A stretch of DNA of 64,000 nt from Nomia melanderi. Lineage: Eukaryota; Arthropoda; Insecta; Hymenoptera; Halictidae. Position numbers and translations under genes: made by a program. The stretch covers positions 1-64,000 of the forward strand of contig NW_027475133.1 of assembly GCF_051020985.1 (NCBI RefSeq), written 5' to 3'. A model generated the notes under the pieces. That model saw nothing but the letters and a program-made list of their open reading frames with translations, searched no databases and was not told the DNA's origin. Positions 24,527 to 38,215 of the stretch are shown here, piece after piece. Position 1 is the stretch's first letter. Each line of letters starts with the position of its first letter.

Positions 24527-25342
24527 GCGCATGAATGTGTGCAGCGGGCACGACCTCGGACCACCAGGAGCCGAGAAAACCACCGTCTCATGGGGCCGGA
24601 CACTCAGGGTCAGGGAAAAATCCAATATATATCTGGTGATATCTAGGGTGCTATTACAGATAGCGCAACAAATCAAAGTGCAATGTCTGTAGGAGGCCCT
24701 GGCGCATGAATCTGTGCAGCGGCAACGACCTCGGACCACCAGGGGCCGAGAAAACCACCGACACATGGGGCCGGACACTCAGGGTCAGGGAAGAATCCAA
24801 TATACATCTGGTGAAATCTCGGGTGCTATTACAGATAGCGCAATGAATCAAAGTGCATTGTCTGTAGGAGGCCCTGCCGCATGAATCTGGGCAGCGGGAA
24901 CGACGTCGGACCACCAGGGGCTGAGAAAACCACATTCTCATGGGGCCGGACACTCAGGGTCAGGGGAAAATCCAATATATATCTGGTGATATCTCGAGTG
25001 CTATTTGAGATAGCGCAATAAACCAATGTGAATTATCTGCAGGAGGCCCTGGCGCATGAATGTGTGCAGCGGGAACGACCTCGGACCACCAGGAGCCGAG
25101 AAAACCACCGTCTCATGGGGCCGGACACTCAGGGTCGGGGAAAAGTCCAATATATATCTGGTGATATCTCGAGTGCTATTAGAGATAGCGCAATGAACCA
25201 AAGTGAATTATCTGCAGGAGCCCCTGGCGCATGAATGTGTGCAGCGGGAACGACCTCGGACCACCAGGAGCCGAGAAAACCACCGTCTCATGGGGCCGGA
25301 CGCTCAGGGTCAGGGAAAAATCCAATATATATCTGGTGATAT
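24527..25342. repeat. Long-range satellite duplicate, partner at 14550-15365
   Basis: Second copy of the block described at 14550-15365, with the same order of rare variants. One monomer here reads ATTTGAGATAG instead of ATTAGAGATAG (about 25003), a private change. Confidence 0.75.
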
Positions 25343-28300
25343 CTCGGGTGCTATTACAGATAGCGCAATAAATCAAAGTGCATTGTCTGTAGGAGGCCCT
25401 GCCGCATCAATCTGGGCAGCGGGAACGACCTCGGACCACCAGGGGCCGAGAAAACCACAGTCTCATGGGGCCGGACACTCAGGGTCAGGGGAAAATCCAA
25501 TATATGTCTGGTGATATCTCGGGTGCTATTAGAGATAGCGCAATAAAGCAAAGTGAATTATCTGCAGGAGGCCCTGGCGCATGAATCTGTGCAGCGGGAA
25601 CGACCTCGGACCACCAGGGGCCGAGAAAACCACCGTCTCATGGGGCCGGACACTCAGGGTCAGGGGAAAATCCAATATATGTCTGGTGATATCTCGGGTG
25701 CTATTAGAGATAGCGCAATAAAGCAAAGTGAATTATCTGCAGGAGGCCCTGGCGCATGAATCTGTGCAGCGGGAACGACCTCGGACCACCAGGGGCCGAG
25801 AAAAACACCGTCTCATGGGGCCGGACACTCAGGGTCGGGGAAAAATTCAATATATATCTGGTGATATCTCGGGTGCTATTAGAGATAGCGCAATAAACCA
25901 AAGTGAATTATCTGCAGGAGGCCCTGGCGCATGAATCTGTGCAGCGGGAACGACCTCGGATCACCATGGGCCGAGAAAACCACCGTCTCATGGGGCCGGA
26001 CACTCAGGGTCAGGGAAAAATCCAATATATATCTGGTGATATCTCGGGTGCTATTAGAGATAGCGCAATAAACCAAAGTGAATTATCTGCAGGAGGCGCT
26101 GGCGTATGCATCTGTGCAGCGGGAACGACCTCGGACCACCAGGGGCCGAGGAAACCACCGTCTCATGGGGCCGGACACTCAGGGTCAGGGAAAAATCCAA
26201 TATATATCTGGTGATATCCCGGGTGCTATTACAGATAGAGCAATGAATCAAACTGCATTGTCTGTAGGAGGCCCTGGCGCATGAATCTGTGCAGCGGGAA
26301 CGACCTCGGACCACCACAGGCCGAGAAAACCACAGTCTCCTGGGGCCGGACACTCAGGCTCAGGGGAAAATCCAATATATATCTGGTGATATCTCGGGTG
26401 CTATTAGAGATAGCGCAATAAACCAAAGTGAATTATCTGCAGGATGCCCTGGCGCATGAATCTGTGCAGAGGGAACGATCTCGGACCACCATGGGCCGAG
26501 AAAACCACCGTCTCATGGGGCCGGACACTCAGTGTCAGGGAAATATCCAATATATATCTGGTTATATCTCGGGTGCTATTACAGATAGCGCAATAAATCA
26601 AAGTGCATTGTCTGCAGGAAGCCCTGGCGCATGATTCTGTGCAGCGGGAGCGACCTCGGACCACTAGGGGCCGAGAAAACCACCGTCACATGAGGCCGGG
26701 CACTCAGGGTCGGGGAAAAATCCAATACATATCTGGTGATATCTCGAGTGCTATTAGAGATAGAGCAATAATCCAAAGTGAATTATCTGCAGGAGGCCTT
26801 GCCGCATGAATTTGTGCAGCGGGAATGACCTCGGACAACCAGGAGCCGAGAAAACCACCGTCTCATGGGGCCGGACACTCAGGGTCGGGGAAAAGTGCAA
26901 TATATATCTGGTGATCTCTCGAGTGCTATTAGAGATAACGCAATAAACCAAAGTGAATTATCTACAGGAGGCCGTGGCGCATGAATGTGTGCAGCGGGAA
27001 CGACCTCGGACCACCAGGGGCCGAGAAAACCACCGTCTCATGGGGCCGGACACTCAGGGTCAGGGAAAAATCCAATATATATCTGGCGATATCTCGGGTG
27101 CTATTAGAGATAGCGCGATAAATGAAAGTGCATTGTCTGCTGGAGGCCCTGGCGCATGAATCTGGGCAGCGGGAACGACCTCGGACCACCAGGGGCCGAG
27201 AAAACCACCGTCTCATGGGGCCGGACACTCAGGGTCAGGGAAAAATCCAATATATGTCCGGTGATATCTCGGGTGCTATTACAGATAGCGCAACAAATCA
27301 AAGTGTATTGTCTGTAGGAGGCCGAGTCGCATGAATCTGGGCAGCGGGAACGACCTCGGAACACCAGGGGCCGAGATAACCACCGTCTCATGGGGCCGGA
27401 CACTCAGGGTCAGGGAAAAATCCAATATACATCTGGTGATATCTCGGGTGCTATTACAGATAGCGCAATGAACCAAAGTGAATTGTCTGCAGGAGGCCCT
27501 GGCGCATGAATCTGTGCAGCGGGAACGACCTCGGACCACCAGGGGACGAGAAAACTACAGTCTCATGGGGCCGGACACTCAGGGACAGGGAAAAATCCAA
27601 TATATATCTGGTGATATCTCCGGTGCTATTACTGATAGCGCAATAAACCAAAGTGAATTATCTGCAGGAGGCCCGGGCGCATGAATCTGTGCAGCGGGAA
27701 CGACCTCGAACCAATAGGCGCCTAGAAAACCACCGTCTCATGGGGCCCGACACTCAGGGTCAGGGAGAAATCCATTATATATCTGGCCATATCTCAGCCG
27801 CTATTAGCGATAGCGCGTTATATCAAATTGCATTGTCTGCAGGAAGCCCTGGCGCATGATTCTGTGCAGCGGGAACGACCTCGGACCACCAGGGGCCGAG
27901 AAAATCACCGTCTCATGGGGCCGGACTGTCAGGGTCAGGTAAAAATCCAATATATATCTGGTGATATCTCTGGTGCTATTAGAGAAGGGCGCAATAAACC
28001 AAAGTGAATTATCTGCAGGAGGCCCTGGCGCATGAATCTGTGCAGCGGGAACGACCTCGGATCACCAGCGTCCGAGAAAACCACCGTCTGATGGGGCCGG
28101 ACACTCAGGGTCGAGGAAAAATCCAATATATATCTGGTGATATCTCGGGTGCTATCAGAGATAGCGCGATAAATCAAGGTGCATTGTCTGCAGGAAGCCA
28201 TGGCGCATGAGACCGTGCAGCGGGAACGACCTCGGACCACCAGGGTCCGAGAAAACCACCGTCTCATGGGGCCGAACTGTCAGGGTCGGGGAAAAATCCA

Positions 28301-29699
28301 ATGTATATCTGGTGATATGTCGGGTGCTATTAGAGATAGCGCAATAAACCAAAGTGAATTGTATGTAGGAGGCCCTGGCGCATGAATCTGTGCAGCGGGG
28401 ACGACCTCGGACCACCAGGGGCCGAGAAAACCACCGACACATGGGGCCGGACTCTCAGGGTCGGGGAAAAATCCAATATATATCTGGTGATATCTCGGGT
28501 GCTATTAGAGAAAGCGCAATAAACCGAAGTGAATTGTCTACAGGAAGCCCTGGCGCATGATTCTGTGCAGCGGGAACAACCTCGGACCACCAGGGGCAGA
28601 GAAAATCACCGTCTCATGGGGCCGGACTGTCAGGGTCAGGGAAAAATCCAATATATATCTGGTGATATCTCTGGTGCTATTAGAGATAGCGCAAGAAACC
28701 AAAGTGAATTATCTGCAGCAGGCCCTGGCGCATGAATCTGTGTAGCGGGAACGACCTCGGAACACCAGCGTCCGAGAAAACCACCGTCTCATGGGGCCGG
28801 ACACTCAGGGTCAGGGACTAATCCAATATATATCTGGTCATATCTCGAGTGCTATTAGAGATAGCGCAGTAAATCAAAGTGCATTGTCTGCGGGAGGCCC
28901 TGGCGCATGAGACCGTGCAGCGGGAACGACCTCGGACCACCAGGGGCCGAGAAAACCACAGTCTCATGGAGCCGGACACTCAGGGTCAGGGAAAAATCCA
29001 ATATATATCTGGTGATATCTCTGGTGCTATTAGAGATAGCGCAATAAACCAAAGTGAATTATCTGCAGGAGGCCCTGGCGCATGAATCTGTGTAGCGGGA
29101 ACGACCTCGGATCACCAGCGTCCGAGAAAACCACCGTCTCATGGGGCCGGACACTCAGGGTCAGGGAAAAATCCAATATATATCTGGTCATATCTCGGGT
29201 GCTATTACAGATAGCGCAATAAATCAAAGTGCATTGTCTGTAGGGGGCCCTGGCGCATGAATCTGTGCAGCGGGAACGACCTCGGACCACGAGGGGCCGA
29301 GAAAACCAAAGTCCCATGGGGCCGGACACTCAGGGTCTGGGGAAAATCCAATATATATATATCTGGTGATATCTCGGGTGCTATTAGATATAGCGCAATA
29401 AACCAAAGTGAATTATCTGCAGGAGGCCCTGGCGCCTGAATCTGTGTAGCGGGAACGACCTCGGACCACCAGGGGCCGAGAAAACCACCGTCTCATGGTG
29501 CCGGACACTCAGGGTCAGGGAAAAATCAAATATATATCTGGTGATATCTCGGGTGCTATTACAGATAGCGCAATAATCCAAAGTGAATTATCTGCAGGAG
29601 GCCCTGGCGCATGAATCTGTGCAGCGGGAACGACCTCGGACCACCAGGGGCCGAGAAAACCACCGACTCATGGGTCCGGACACTCTGGGTCAGGGAAAA

Positions 29700-32600
29700 T
29701 TCCAATATATGTCTGGTGATATCTCGGGTGCTATTACAGATAGCGCAATAAATCAAAGTGCATTGTCCGTAGGAGGCCCTTGCGCATGAATCTGTGCAGC
29801 GGAAACGACCTCGGACCACCAGGGGCCGAGAAAACCATCGTCTCATGGGGCCGGACACTAAGGGTCAGGGAAAAATCCAATATATATCTGGTGATATCTC
29901 CGGTGCTATTACAGATTGCGCAATAAATCAAAGTGCATTGTCTGTAGGAGGCCCTGCCGCATGAATCTGGGCAGCGGGAACGACCTCGGACCACGAGGGG
30001 CCAAGAAAACCAAAGTCCCATGGGGCTGGACACTCAGGGTCTGGGGAAAATCCAATATATGTCTGGTGATATCTCGGGTGCTATTAGAGATATCGCAATA
30101 AACCAAAGTGAATTATCTGCAGGAGGCCATGCCGCATGAATCTGGGCAGCGGGAACGACATCGGACCACCAGGGGCCGAGAAAACTACCGTCTCATGGGG
30201 CCGGACACTCAGGGTCAGGGAAAAATCCAATATATATCCGGTGATATCTCGGGTGCTATTACAGATAGCGCAATAAACCAAAGTGAATTATGTGTAGGAG
30301 GCCCTGGCGCATGAATCTGTGCAGCGGGAACGACCTCGGACCACCAGGGGCCGAGAAAACCACCGTCTCATGGGGCCGGACTGTCAGGGTCAGGGAAAAA
30401 TCCATTATATATCTGGTGATATCTCGGGTGCCATTAGAGATAGCGCGATAAATCAAAGCGCATTGTCTGCAGGAGGCCCTGGCGCATGAATCTGTGGAGC
30501 GGGAACGACCTCGGACCACCAGGGGCCGAGAAAACGACCGTCTCATGGGGCCGGACACTCAGGGTCAGGGGAAAATCCAATATATATCTGGTGATATCTT
30601 GGGTGCTATTAGAGATAGCGCAATAAACCAAAGTGAATTATCTGCAGGAGGAACTTGCGCATGAATCTGTGCAGCAGGAACGACATCGGACCACCAGGGC
30701 CGAGAAAATTACAGATTTTCGGTATCCGTCACACAATGTCATGTAAAAATCCAGCATATATCTGGTGATATCTCGGGTGCTATTACAGATGGCGCAATAA
30801 ATCAAAGTGAATTATCTGCAGGAGGCCCTGCCGCATGAATCTGGGCAGCGGGAACGGCCTCGGACCACCAGGGGCGGAGAAAACCACCGTCTCATGGGGC
30901 CGGACCCTCAGGGTCAGGGAAAAATCCAATATATATCTGGCGATATCTCCGGTGCTATTAGAGATAGCGCAATAAACCAAAGTGAATTATGTGCAGGAGG
31001 CCCTGGCGGATGAATCTGTGCAGCGGGAACGACCTCGGACCACCAGGGGCCAAGAAAACCACCGTCTCATGGGGCCGGACTGTCAGGGTCAGGGAAAAAT
31101 CCATTATATATCTGGTGATATCTCGGTTGCCATTAGAGATAGCGCAATAAATCAAATTCCATTGTCTGTAGGAGGCCCTGGCGCATGATTCTGGGCAGCG
31201 GGAACGACCTCGGACCACCAGGGGCCGAGAAAACCACCGTCTCATGGGGTCGGACCCTCAGGGTCAGGGAAAAATCCAATATATATCTGGTGATATCTCG
31301 GGTGCTAGTAGAGATAGCGCAATAAATCAAAGTGCATTGTCTGTAGGAGGCCCTGCCGCATGAATCTGGGCAGCGGGAACGACCTCGGACCACGAGGGGC
31401 CGAGAAAACCAAAGTCCCATGGGGCTGGACACTCAGGGTCTGGGGAAAATCCAATATATGTCTGGTGATATCTCGGGTGCTATTACAGATAGCGCAATAA
31501 ATCAAAGTGCATTGTCCGTAGGAGGCCCTTGCGCATGAATCTGTGCAGCGGAAACGACCTCGGACCACCAGGGGCCGAGAAAACCATCGTCTCATGGGGC
31601 CGGACACTAAGGGTCAGGGAAAAATCCAATATATATCTGGTGATATCTCCGGTGCTATTACAGATTGCGCAATAAATCAAAGTGCATTGTCTGTAGGAGG
31701 CCCTGCCGCATGAATCTGGGCAGCGGGAACGACCTAGGACCACCAGGTGCCGAGAAAACCACCGTCTCATGGGGCCGGACCCTCAGGGTCAGGGAAAAAT
31801 CCAATATATATCTGGCGATATCTCGGGTGCTATTAGAGATAGCGCAATAAACCAAAGTGAATTATGTGCAGGAGGCCCTGGCGCATGAATCTGGGCAGCG
31901 GGAACGATCTCGGACCACCAGGGGCCGAGAAAACCACCGTCAAATGTGGCCGGACACTCAGGGTCAGGGGAAAATGCAATATATATCTGGCGATATCTCG
32001 GGTGCTATTAGAGATAGCGCAATAAACCAAAGTGAATTATGTGCAGGAGGCCCTGGCGCATGAATCTGTGCAGCGGGAACGACCTCGGACCACCAGGGGC
32101 CGAGAAAACCACCGTCTCATGGGGCCGGACTGTCAGGGTCAGGGAAAAATCCATTATATATCTGGTGATATCTCGGGTGCCATTAGAGATAGCGCGATAA
32201 ATCAAAGCGCATTGTCTGCAGGAGGCCCTGGCGCATGAATCTGTGGAGCGGGAACGACCTCGGACCACCAGGGGCCGAGAAAACGACCGTCTCATGGGGC
32301 CGGACACTCAGGGTCAGGGGAAAATCCAATATATATCTGGTGATATCTCGGGTGCTATTAGAGATAGCGCAATAAACCAAAGTGAATTATCTGCAGGAGG
32401 AACTTGCGCATGAATCTGTGCAGCAGGAACGACATCGGACCACCAGGGACCGAGAAAATTACAGATTTTCGGTATCCGTCACACAATGTCATGTAAAAAT
32501 CCAGCATATATCTGGTGATATCTCGGGTGCTATTACAGATGGCGCAATAAATCAAAGTGAATTATCTGCAGGAGGCCCTGCCGCATGAATCTGGGCAGCG

Positions 32601-33070
32601 GGAACGGCCTCGGACCACCAGGGGCGGAGAAAACCACCGTCTCATGGGGCCGGACCCTCAGGGTCAGGGAAAAATCCAATATATATCTGGCGATATCTCG
32701 GGTGCTATTAGAGATAGCGGAATAAACCAAAGTGAATTATGTGCAGGAGGCCCTGGCGGATGAATCTGTGCAGCGGGAACGACCTCGGACCACCAGGGGC
32801 CAAGAAAACCACCGTCTCATGGGGCCGGACTGTCAGGGTCAGGGAAAAATCCATTATATATCTGGTGATATCTCGGTTGCCATTAGAGATAGCGCAATAA
32901 ATCAAATTCCATTGTCTGTAGGAGGCCCTGGCGCATGAATCTGGGCAGCGGGAACGACCTCGGACCACCAGGGGCCGAGAAAACCACCGTCTCATGGGGT
33001 CGGACCCTCAGGGTCAGGGAAAAATCCAATATATATCTGGTGATATCTCGGGTGCTAGTAGAGATGGCGC
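29700..33070. repeat. Ten-monomer higher-order repeat, period 1,749-1,750 bp
   Basis: The segment 29700-31320 recurs at 31449-33070. The offset is 1,749 bp up to about 30,700 and 1,750 bp after it, because one G is missing in CACCAGGGCCGAG at 30,693 while the partner has CACCAGGGACCGAG. Shared rare states are GTGCATTGTCCGTAGG with GCGGAAACGACC, CACTAAGGGTC, GGACTGTCAGG with CCATTATATATC, GGTGCCATTAGAG, GAATCTGTGGAGC, a B cassette (30709 and 32459) and GGGGCGGAGAAAACC. About one to two monomers near 29,990-30,240 differ between copies, so exchange has occurred inside. Confidence 0.85.
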
Positions 33071-34139
33071 AATAAATCAAAGTGCATTGTCTGCAGGAAG
33101 CCCTGGCGCATGAATCCGTGCAGCGGGAACGACCTCGGACCACCAGGGGCCGAGAAAACCACCGTCTCATGGGGCCGGACTGTCAGGGTCACGGAAAAAT
33201 CCATTATATATCTGGTGATATCTCTGGTGCCATTAGAGATAGCGCAATAAATCAAAGTGCATTGTCTGTAGGAGGCCCTGCCGCATGAATCTGGGCAGCG
33301 GGAACGACCTCGGACCACGAGGGGCCGAGAAAACCAAAGTCCCATGGGGCTGGACACTCAGGGTCTGGGGGAAAACCAATATATGTCTGGTGATATCTCG
33401 GGTGCTATTACAGATAGCGCAATAAATCAAAGTGCATTGTCCGTAGGAGGCACTTGCGCATGAATCTGTGCAGCGGAAACGACCTCGGACCACCAGGGGC
33501 CGAGAAACCCATCGTCTCATGGGGCCGGACACTAAGGGTCAGGGAAAAATCCAATATATATCTGGTGATATCTCCGGTGCTATTACAGATTGCGCAACAA
33601 ATCAAAGTGCATTGTCTGTAGGAGGCCCTGGCGCATGACTCTGTGCAGCGGGTACGACCTCGGACCACGAGAGGCCCAGAAAACCACCGTCTCATGGGGC
33701 CGGACACTCAGGGTCGGGGAAAAATGCAATATATATCTGGTGATATCTCGGGTGCTATTAGAGATAGCGCAATAAACCAAAGTGAATTATCTGCAGGACG
33801 CCTTGGCGCATGAATCTGTGCAGCGGGAACGACCTCGGACCACCAGGGGCCGAGAAAACGACCGTCTCATGGGGCCGGACACTCAGGGTCAGGGGAAAAT
33901 CCAATATATATCTGGTGATATCTCGGGTGCTATTAGAGATAGCGCAATAAACCAAAGTGAATTATCTGCAGGAGGCCATGCCGCATGAATCTGGGCAGCG
34001 GGAACGCCATCGGACCACCAGGGGCCGAGAAAACTACCGTCTCATGGGGCCGGACACTCAGGGTCAGGGAAAAATCCAATATATATCCGGTGATATCTCG
34101 GGTGCTATTACAGATAGCGCAATAAATCAAAGTGCATTG

Positions 34140-35230
34140 TCTGTAGGAGGCCCTGGCGCATGAATCTGGGCAGCGGCAACGACCTCGGAGCACCAGGGGC
34201 CGAGAAAATTACAGATTTTCGGTATCCGTCACACAATGTCATGTAAAAATCCAGCATATATCTGGTGATATCTCGGGTGCTATTACAGATGGCGCAATAA
34301 ATCAAAGTGAATTATCTGCAGGAGGCCCTGCCGCATGAATCTGGGCAGCGGGAACGGCCTCGGACCACCAGGGGCGGAGAAAACCACCGTCTCATGGGGC
34401 CGGACCCTCAGGGTCAGGGAAAAATCCAATATATATCTGGCGATATCTCGGGTGCTATTAGAGATAGCGGAATAAACCAAAGTGAATTATGTGCAGGAGG
34501 CCCTGGCGGATGAATCTGTGCAGCGGGAACGACCTCGGACCACCAGGGGCCAAGAAAACCACCGTCTCATGGGGCCGGACTGTCAGGGTCAGGGAAAAAT
34601 CCATTATATATCTGGTGATATCTCGGTTGCCATTAGAGATAGCGCAATAAATCAAATTCCATTGTCTGTAGGAGGCCCTGGCGCATGAATCCGTGCAGCG
34701 GGAACGACCTCGGACCACCAGGGGCCGAGAAAACCACCGTCTCATGGGGCCGGACTGTCAGGGTCACGGAAAAATCCATTATATATCTGGTGATATCTCT
34801 GGTGCCATTAGAGATAGCGCAATAAATCAAAGTGCATTGTCTGTAGGAGGCCCTGCCGCATGAATCTGGGCAGCGGGAACGACCTCGGACCACGAGGGGC
34901 CGAGAAAACCAAAGTCCCATGGGGCTGGACACTCAGGGTCTGGGGAAAATCCAATATATGTCTGGTGATATCCCGGGTGCTATTACAGATAGCGCAATAA
35001 ATCAAAGTGCATTGTCCGTAGGAGGCCCTTGCGCATGAATCTGTGCAGCGGAAACGACCTCGGACCACCAGGGGCCGAGAAAACCATCGTCTCATGGGGC
35101 CGGACACTAAGGGTCAGGGAAAAATCCAATATATATCTGGTGATATCTCCGGTGCTATTACAGATTGCGCAATAAATCAAAGTGCATTGTCTGTAGGAGG
35201 CCCTGCCGCATGAATCTGTACAGCGGGAAC
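34140..35230. repeat. Mosaic third copy with 10-monomer and 9-monomer offsets
   Basis: From the B cassette at 34209 to about 34690 the sequence matches 32459-32940 at offset 1,750 bp. From about 34691 to 35165 it matches 33116-33590 at offset 1,575 bp (nine monomers), sharing GTCACGGAAAAATCC, GATATCTCTGGTGCC, CACGAGGGGCCGAG with AAAGTCCCATGGGGCTGG, and CAGATTGCGCAA. The change of offset falls inside the GAATC(T/C)(G/G)(G/T)GCAGC part of a monomer. A further partial copy of the same series occurs at about 35,390-35,770. Confidence 0.75.
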
Positions 35231-36729
35231 GACCTCGGATCACCAGGGGCCGAGAAAACCACCGACACATGAGGCCGGGCACTCAGGGTCAGGGAAAAAT
35301 CCATTATATATCTGGTGATATCTCGGGTGCTATTAGAGATAGCGCGATAAATCAAATTGCATTGTCTGCAGGAGGCCCTGGCGCATGAATCTGGGCAGCG
35401 GGAACGACCTCGGACCACCAGGGGCCGAGAAAACCACCGTCTCATGGGGCCGGACTGTCAGGGTCACGGAAAAATCCATTATATATCTGGTGATATCTCT
35501 GGTGCCATTAGAGATAGCGCAATAAATCAAAGTGCATTGTCTGTAGGAGGCCCTGCCGCATGAATCTGGGCAGCGGGAACGACCTCGGACCACGAGGGGC
35601 CGAGAAAACCAAAGTCCCATGGGGCTGGACACTCTGGGTCTGGGGAAAATCCAATATATGTCTGGTGATATCTCGGGTGCTATTACAGATAGCGCAATAA
35701 ATCAAAGTGCATTGTCCGTAGGAGGCCCTTGCGCATGAATCTGTGCAGCGGAAACGACCTCGGACCACCAGGGGCCGAGAAAACTACCGTCTCATGGGGC
35801 CGGACACTCAGGGTCAGGGAAAAATCCAATATATATCCGGTGATATCTCGGGTGCTATTACAGATAGCGCAATAAATCAAAGTGCATTGTCTGTAGGAGG
35901 CCCTGGTGCATGAATCTGGGCAGCGGGAACGACCTCGGACCACCAGGGGCCGAGAAAATCACCGTCTCATGGTGCCGGACACTCAGGGTCAGGTAAAATC
36001 CAATATATATCCGGTGATATCCCGGGTGCTATTACAGATAGCGCAATAAATCAAAGTGCATTGTCTGTAGGAGGCCCTGGCGCATGAATCTGGGCAGCGG
36101 GAACGACCCAGGACCACCAGGAGCCGAGAAAACCACCGTCTCATGGGGCCGGACCCTCAGGGTCAGGGAAAAATCCAGTATATATCTGGCGAAATCTCGG
36201 GTGCTATTAGAGATAGCGCAATAAACCAAAGTGAATTATGTGCAGGAGGCCCTGGCGCATGAATCTGTACAGCGGGAACGACCTCGGATCACCAGGGGCC
36301 GAGAAAACCACCGACACATGAGGCCGGGCACTCAGGGTCAGGGAAAAATCCATTATATATCTGGTGATATCTCGGGTGCTATTAGAGATAGCGCGATAAA
36401 TCAAATTGCATTGTCTGCAGGAGGTCCTGGCGCATGAATCTGGGCAGCGGGAACGACCTCGGACCACCAGGGGCCGAGAAAACCACCGTCTCATGGGGCC
36501 GGACACTCAGGGTCAGGGAAAAATCAAATATATATCTGGCGATATATTGGGTGCTATTACAGATAGCGCACTAAATCAAAGTGCATTATCTGCAGGAAGC
36601 CCTGGCGCATGAATCCGTGCAGCGGGAACGACCTCGGACCACCAGGGGCCGAGAAAACCACCGTCTCATGGGGCCGGACTGTCAGGGTCAGGGAAAAATC
36701 CATTATATATCTGGTGATATCTCGGGTGC

Positions 36730-37110
36730 CATTAGATATAGCGCGATAAATCAAAGCGCATTGTCTGCAGGAGGCCCTGGCGCATGAATCTGTGGAGCGG
36801 GAACGACCTCGGACCACCAGGGGCCGAGAAAACGACCGTCTCATGGGGCCGGACACCCAGGGTCAGGGGAAAATCCAATATATATCTGGTGATATCTCGG
36901 GTGCTATTAGAGATAGCGCAATAAACCAAAGTGAATTATCTGCAGGAGGAACTTGCGCATGAATCTGTGCAGCAGGAACGACATCGGACCACCAGGGGCC
37001 GAGAAAATTACAGATTTTCGGTATCCGTCACACAATGTCATGTAAAAATCCAGCATATATCTGGTGATATCTCTGGTGCTATTACAGATGGCGCAATAAA
37101 GCAAAGTGAA
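36730..37110. repeat. Satellite block with B cassette, partner near 32,180-32,560
   Basis: The run GAATCTGTGGAGC, GAAAACGACCGTC, GGAGGAACTTGCGC, GCAGCAGGAACGACATCGG and the B cassette at 37008 repeats 32,180-32,560 at offset 4,549 bp (26 monomers minus 1 bp). This places it in the same family of blocks as the ten-monomer repeat to its left. Confidence 0.7.
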
Positions 37111-37179
37111 TTATCTGCAGGAGGCCCTGCCGCATGAATCTGGGCAGCGGGAACGGCCTCGGACCACCAGGGGCCGAGA

Positions 37180-37770
37180 AAACCACCGTCTCATGGGGCC
37201 GGACCCTCAGGGTCAGGGAAAAATCCAATATATATCTGGCGATATCTCGGGTGCTATTAGAGATAGCGCAATAAACCAAAGTGAATTATGTGCAGGAGGC
37301 CCTGGCGGATGAATCTGTGCAGCGGGAACGACCTCGGACCACCAGGGGCCAAGAAAACCACCGTCTCATGGGGCCGGACTGTCAGGGTCAGGGAAAAATC
37401 CATTATATATCTGGTGATATCTCGGGTGCTATTACAGATAGCGCAATAAATCATAGTGCATTGTCTGCAAGAGGCCCTGGCGCATGAATCCGTGCAGCGG
37501 GAACGACCTCGGATCTCCAGGGGCCGAGAAAATTACAGATTTTCTGTATCCGTCACGCAAAGTCATGTAAAAATCCAGCATATATATGGTGCTTTCTCGG
37601 GTGCTATTACAGATAGCCCAATAAATCAAAGTGCATTGTCTGTAGGAGGCCCTGGCGCATGAATCTGTGCAGCGGAACGACCTCGAACCACCAGGGGCCG
37701 AGAAAACCACCGTCTCATGGGGCCGGACACTCAGGGTCGGGGAAAAATCCAATATATATCTGGTGATATC
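37180..37770. repeat. Satellite block with copies near 40.15-40.74 kb and 49.4-49.9 kb
   Basis: The order GGCGGATGAATC, GGACTGTCAGG, CTGCAAGAGGCC, GGATCTCCAGG, a B cassette reading TTCTGTATCCGTCACGC (37533), TATATGGTGCTTTCTCGGG and the one-base-short GCAGCGGAACGACCTCGAACC recurs at offset 2,974 bp (17 monomers minus 1; cassette at 40507). It recurs again at offset 12,066 bp (cassette at 49599). The 49.5-kb copy extends further right to about 50.04 kb, including GCATTTTCTGCGGGAGG. Confidence 0.8.
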
Positions 37771-38215
37771 TCGGGTGCTATTAGATATAGCGCAATAAAT
37801 CAAAGTGCATTTTCTGCGGGAGGCCCTGTCGCATGAATCTATGCAGCAGGAACGACGTCGGACCACCAGGGGCCGAGAAAACCACCGTCTCATGGGGCCG
37901 GACACTCAGGGTCGGGGAAAAATCCAATATATATCTGGTGATATCTCGGATGCTATTAGAGATAGCGCAATGAACCAAAGTGAATTGTCTGCAGGAGGCC
38001 CTGGCGCATGAATCTGTGCAGCGGGAACGACCTCGGACCACCAGGGGACGAGAAAACTACAGTCTCATGGGGCCGGACACTCAGGGACAGGGAAAAATCC
38101 AATATATATCTGGTGATATCTCGGGTGCTATTACAGATGGCGCACTAAATCAAAGTGCATTGTCTGCGGGAGGCCCTGGCGCATGAATCTGTGAAGCAGG
38201 TACGACCTCGGATCT

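Larger units (their letters stand above)
13323..29699. repeat. Form-A-dominated satellite domain
   Basis: About 94 monomers nearly all carry cassette form A (CCACCGTCTCATGGGGCC) or close relatives such as CCACAGTCTCATGG and CCACATTCTCATGG. Only one B cassette is seen, at 16354, and form C is rare. Tail haplotypes 1 and 2 are interspersed. Several pairs of duplicated blocks lie inside and are listed separately. At several places (about 14297, 17099, 17790, 21474) the TA run is two bases short, giving 173-bp monomers. Confidence 0.8.
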
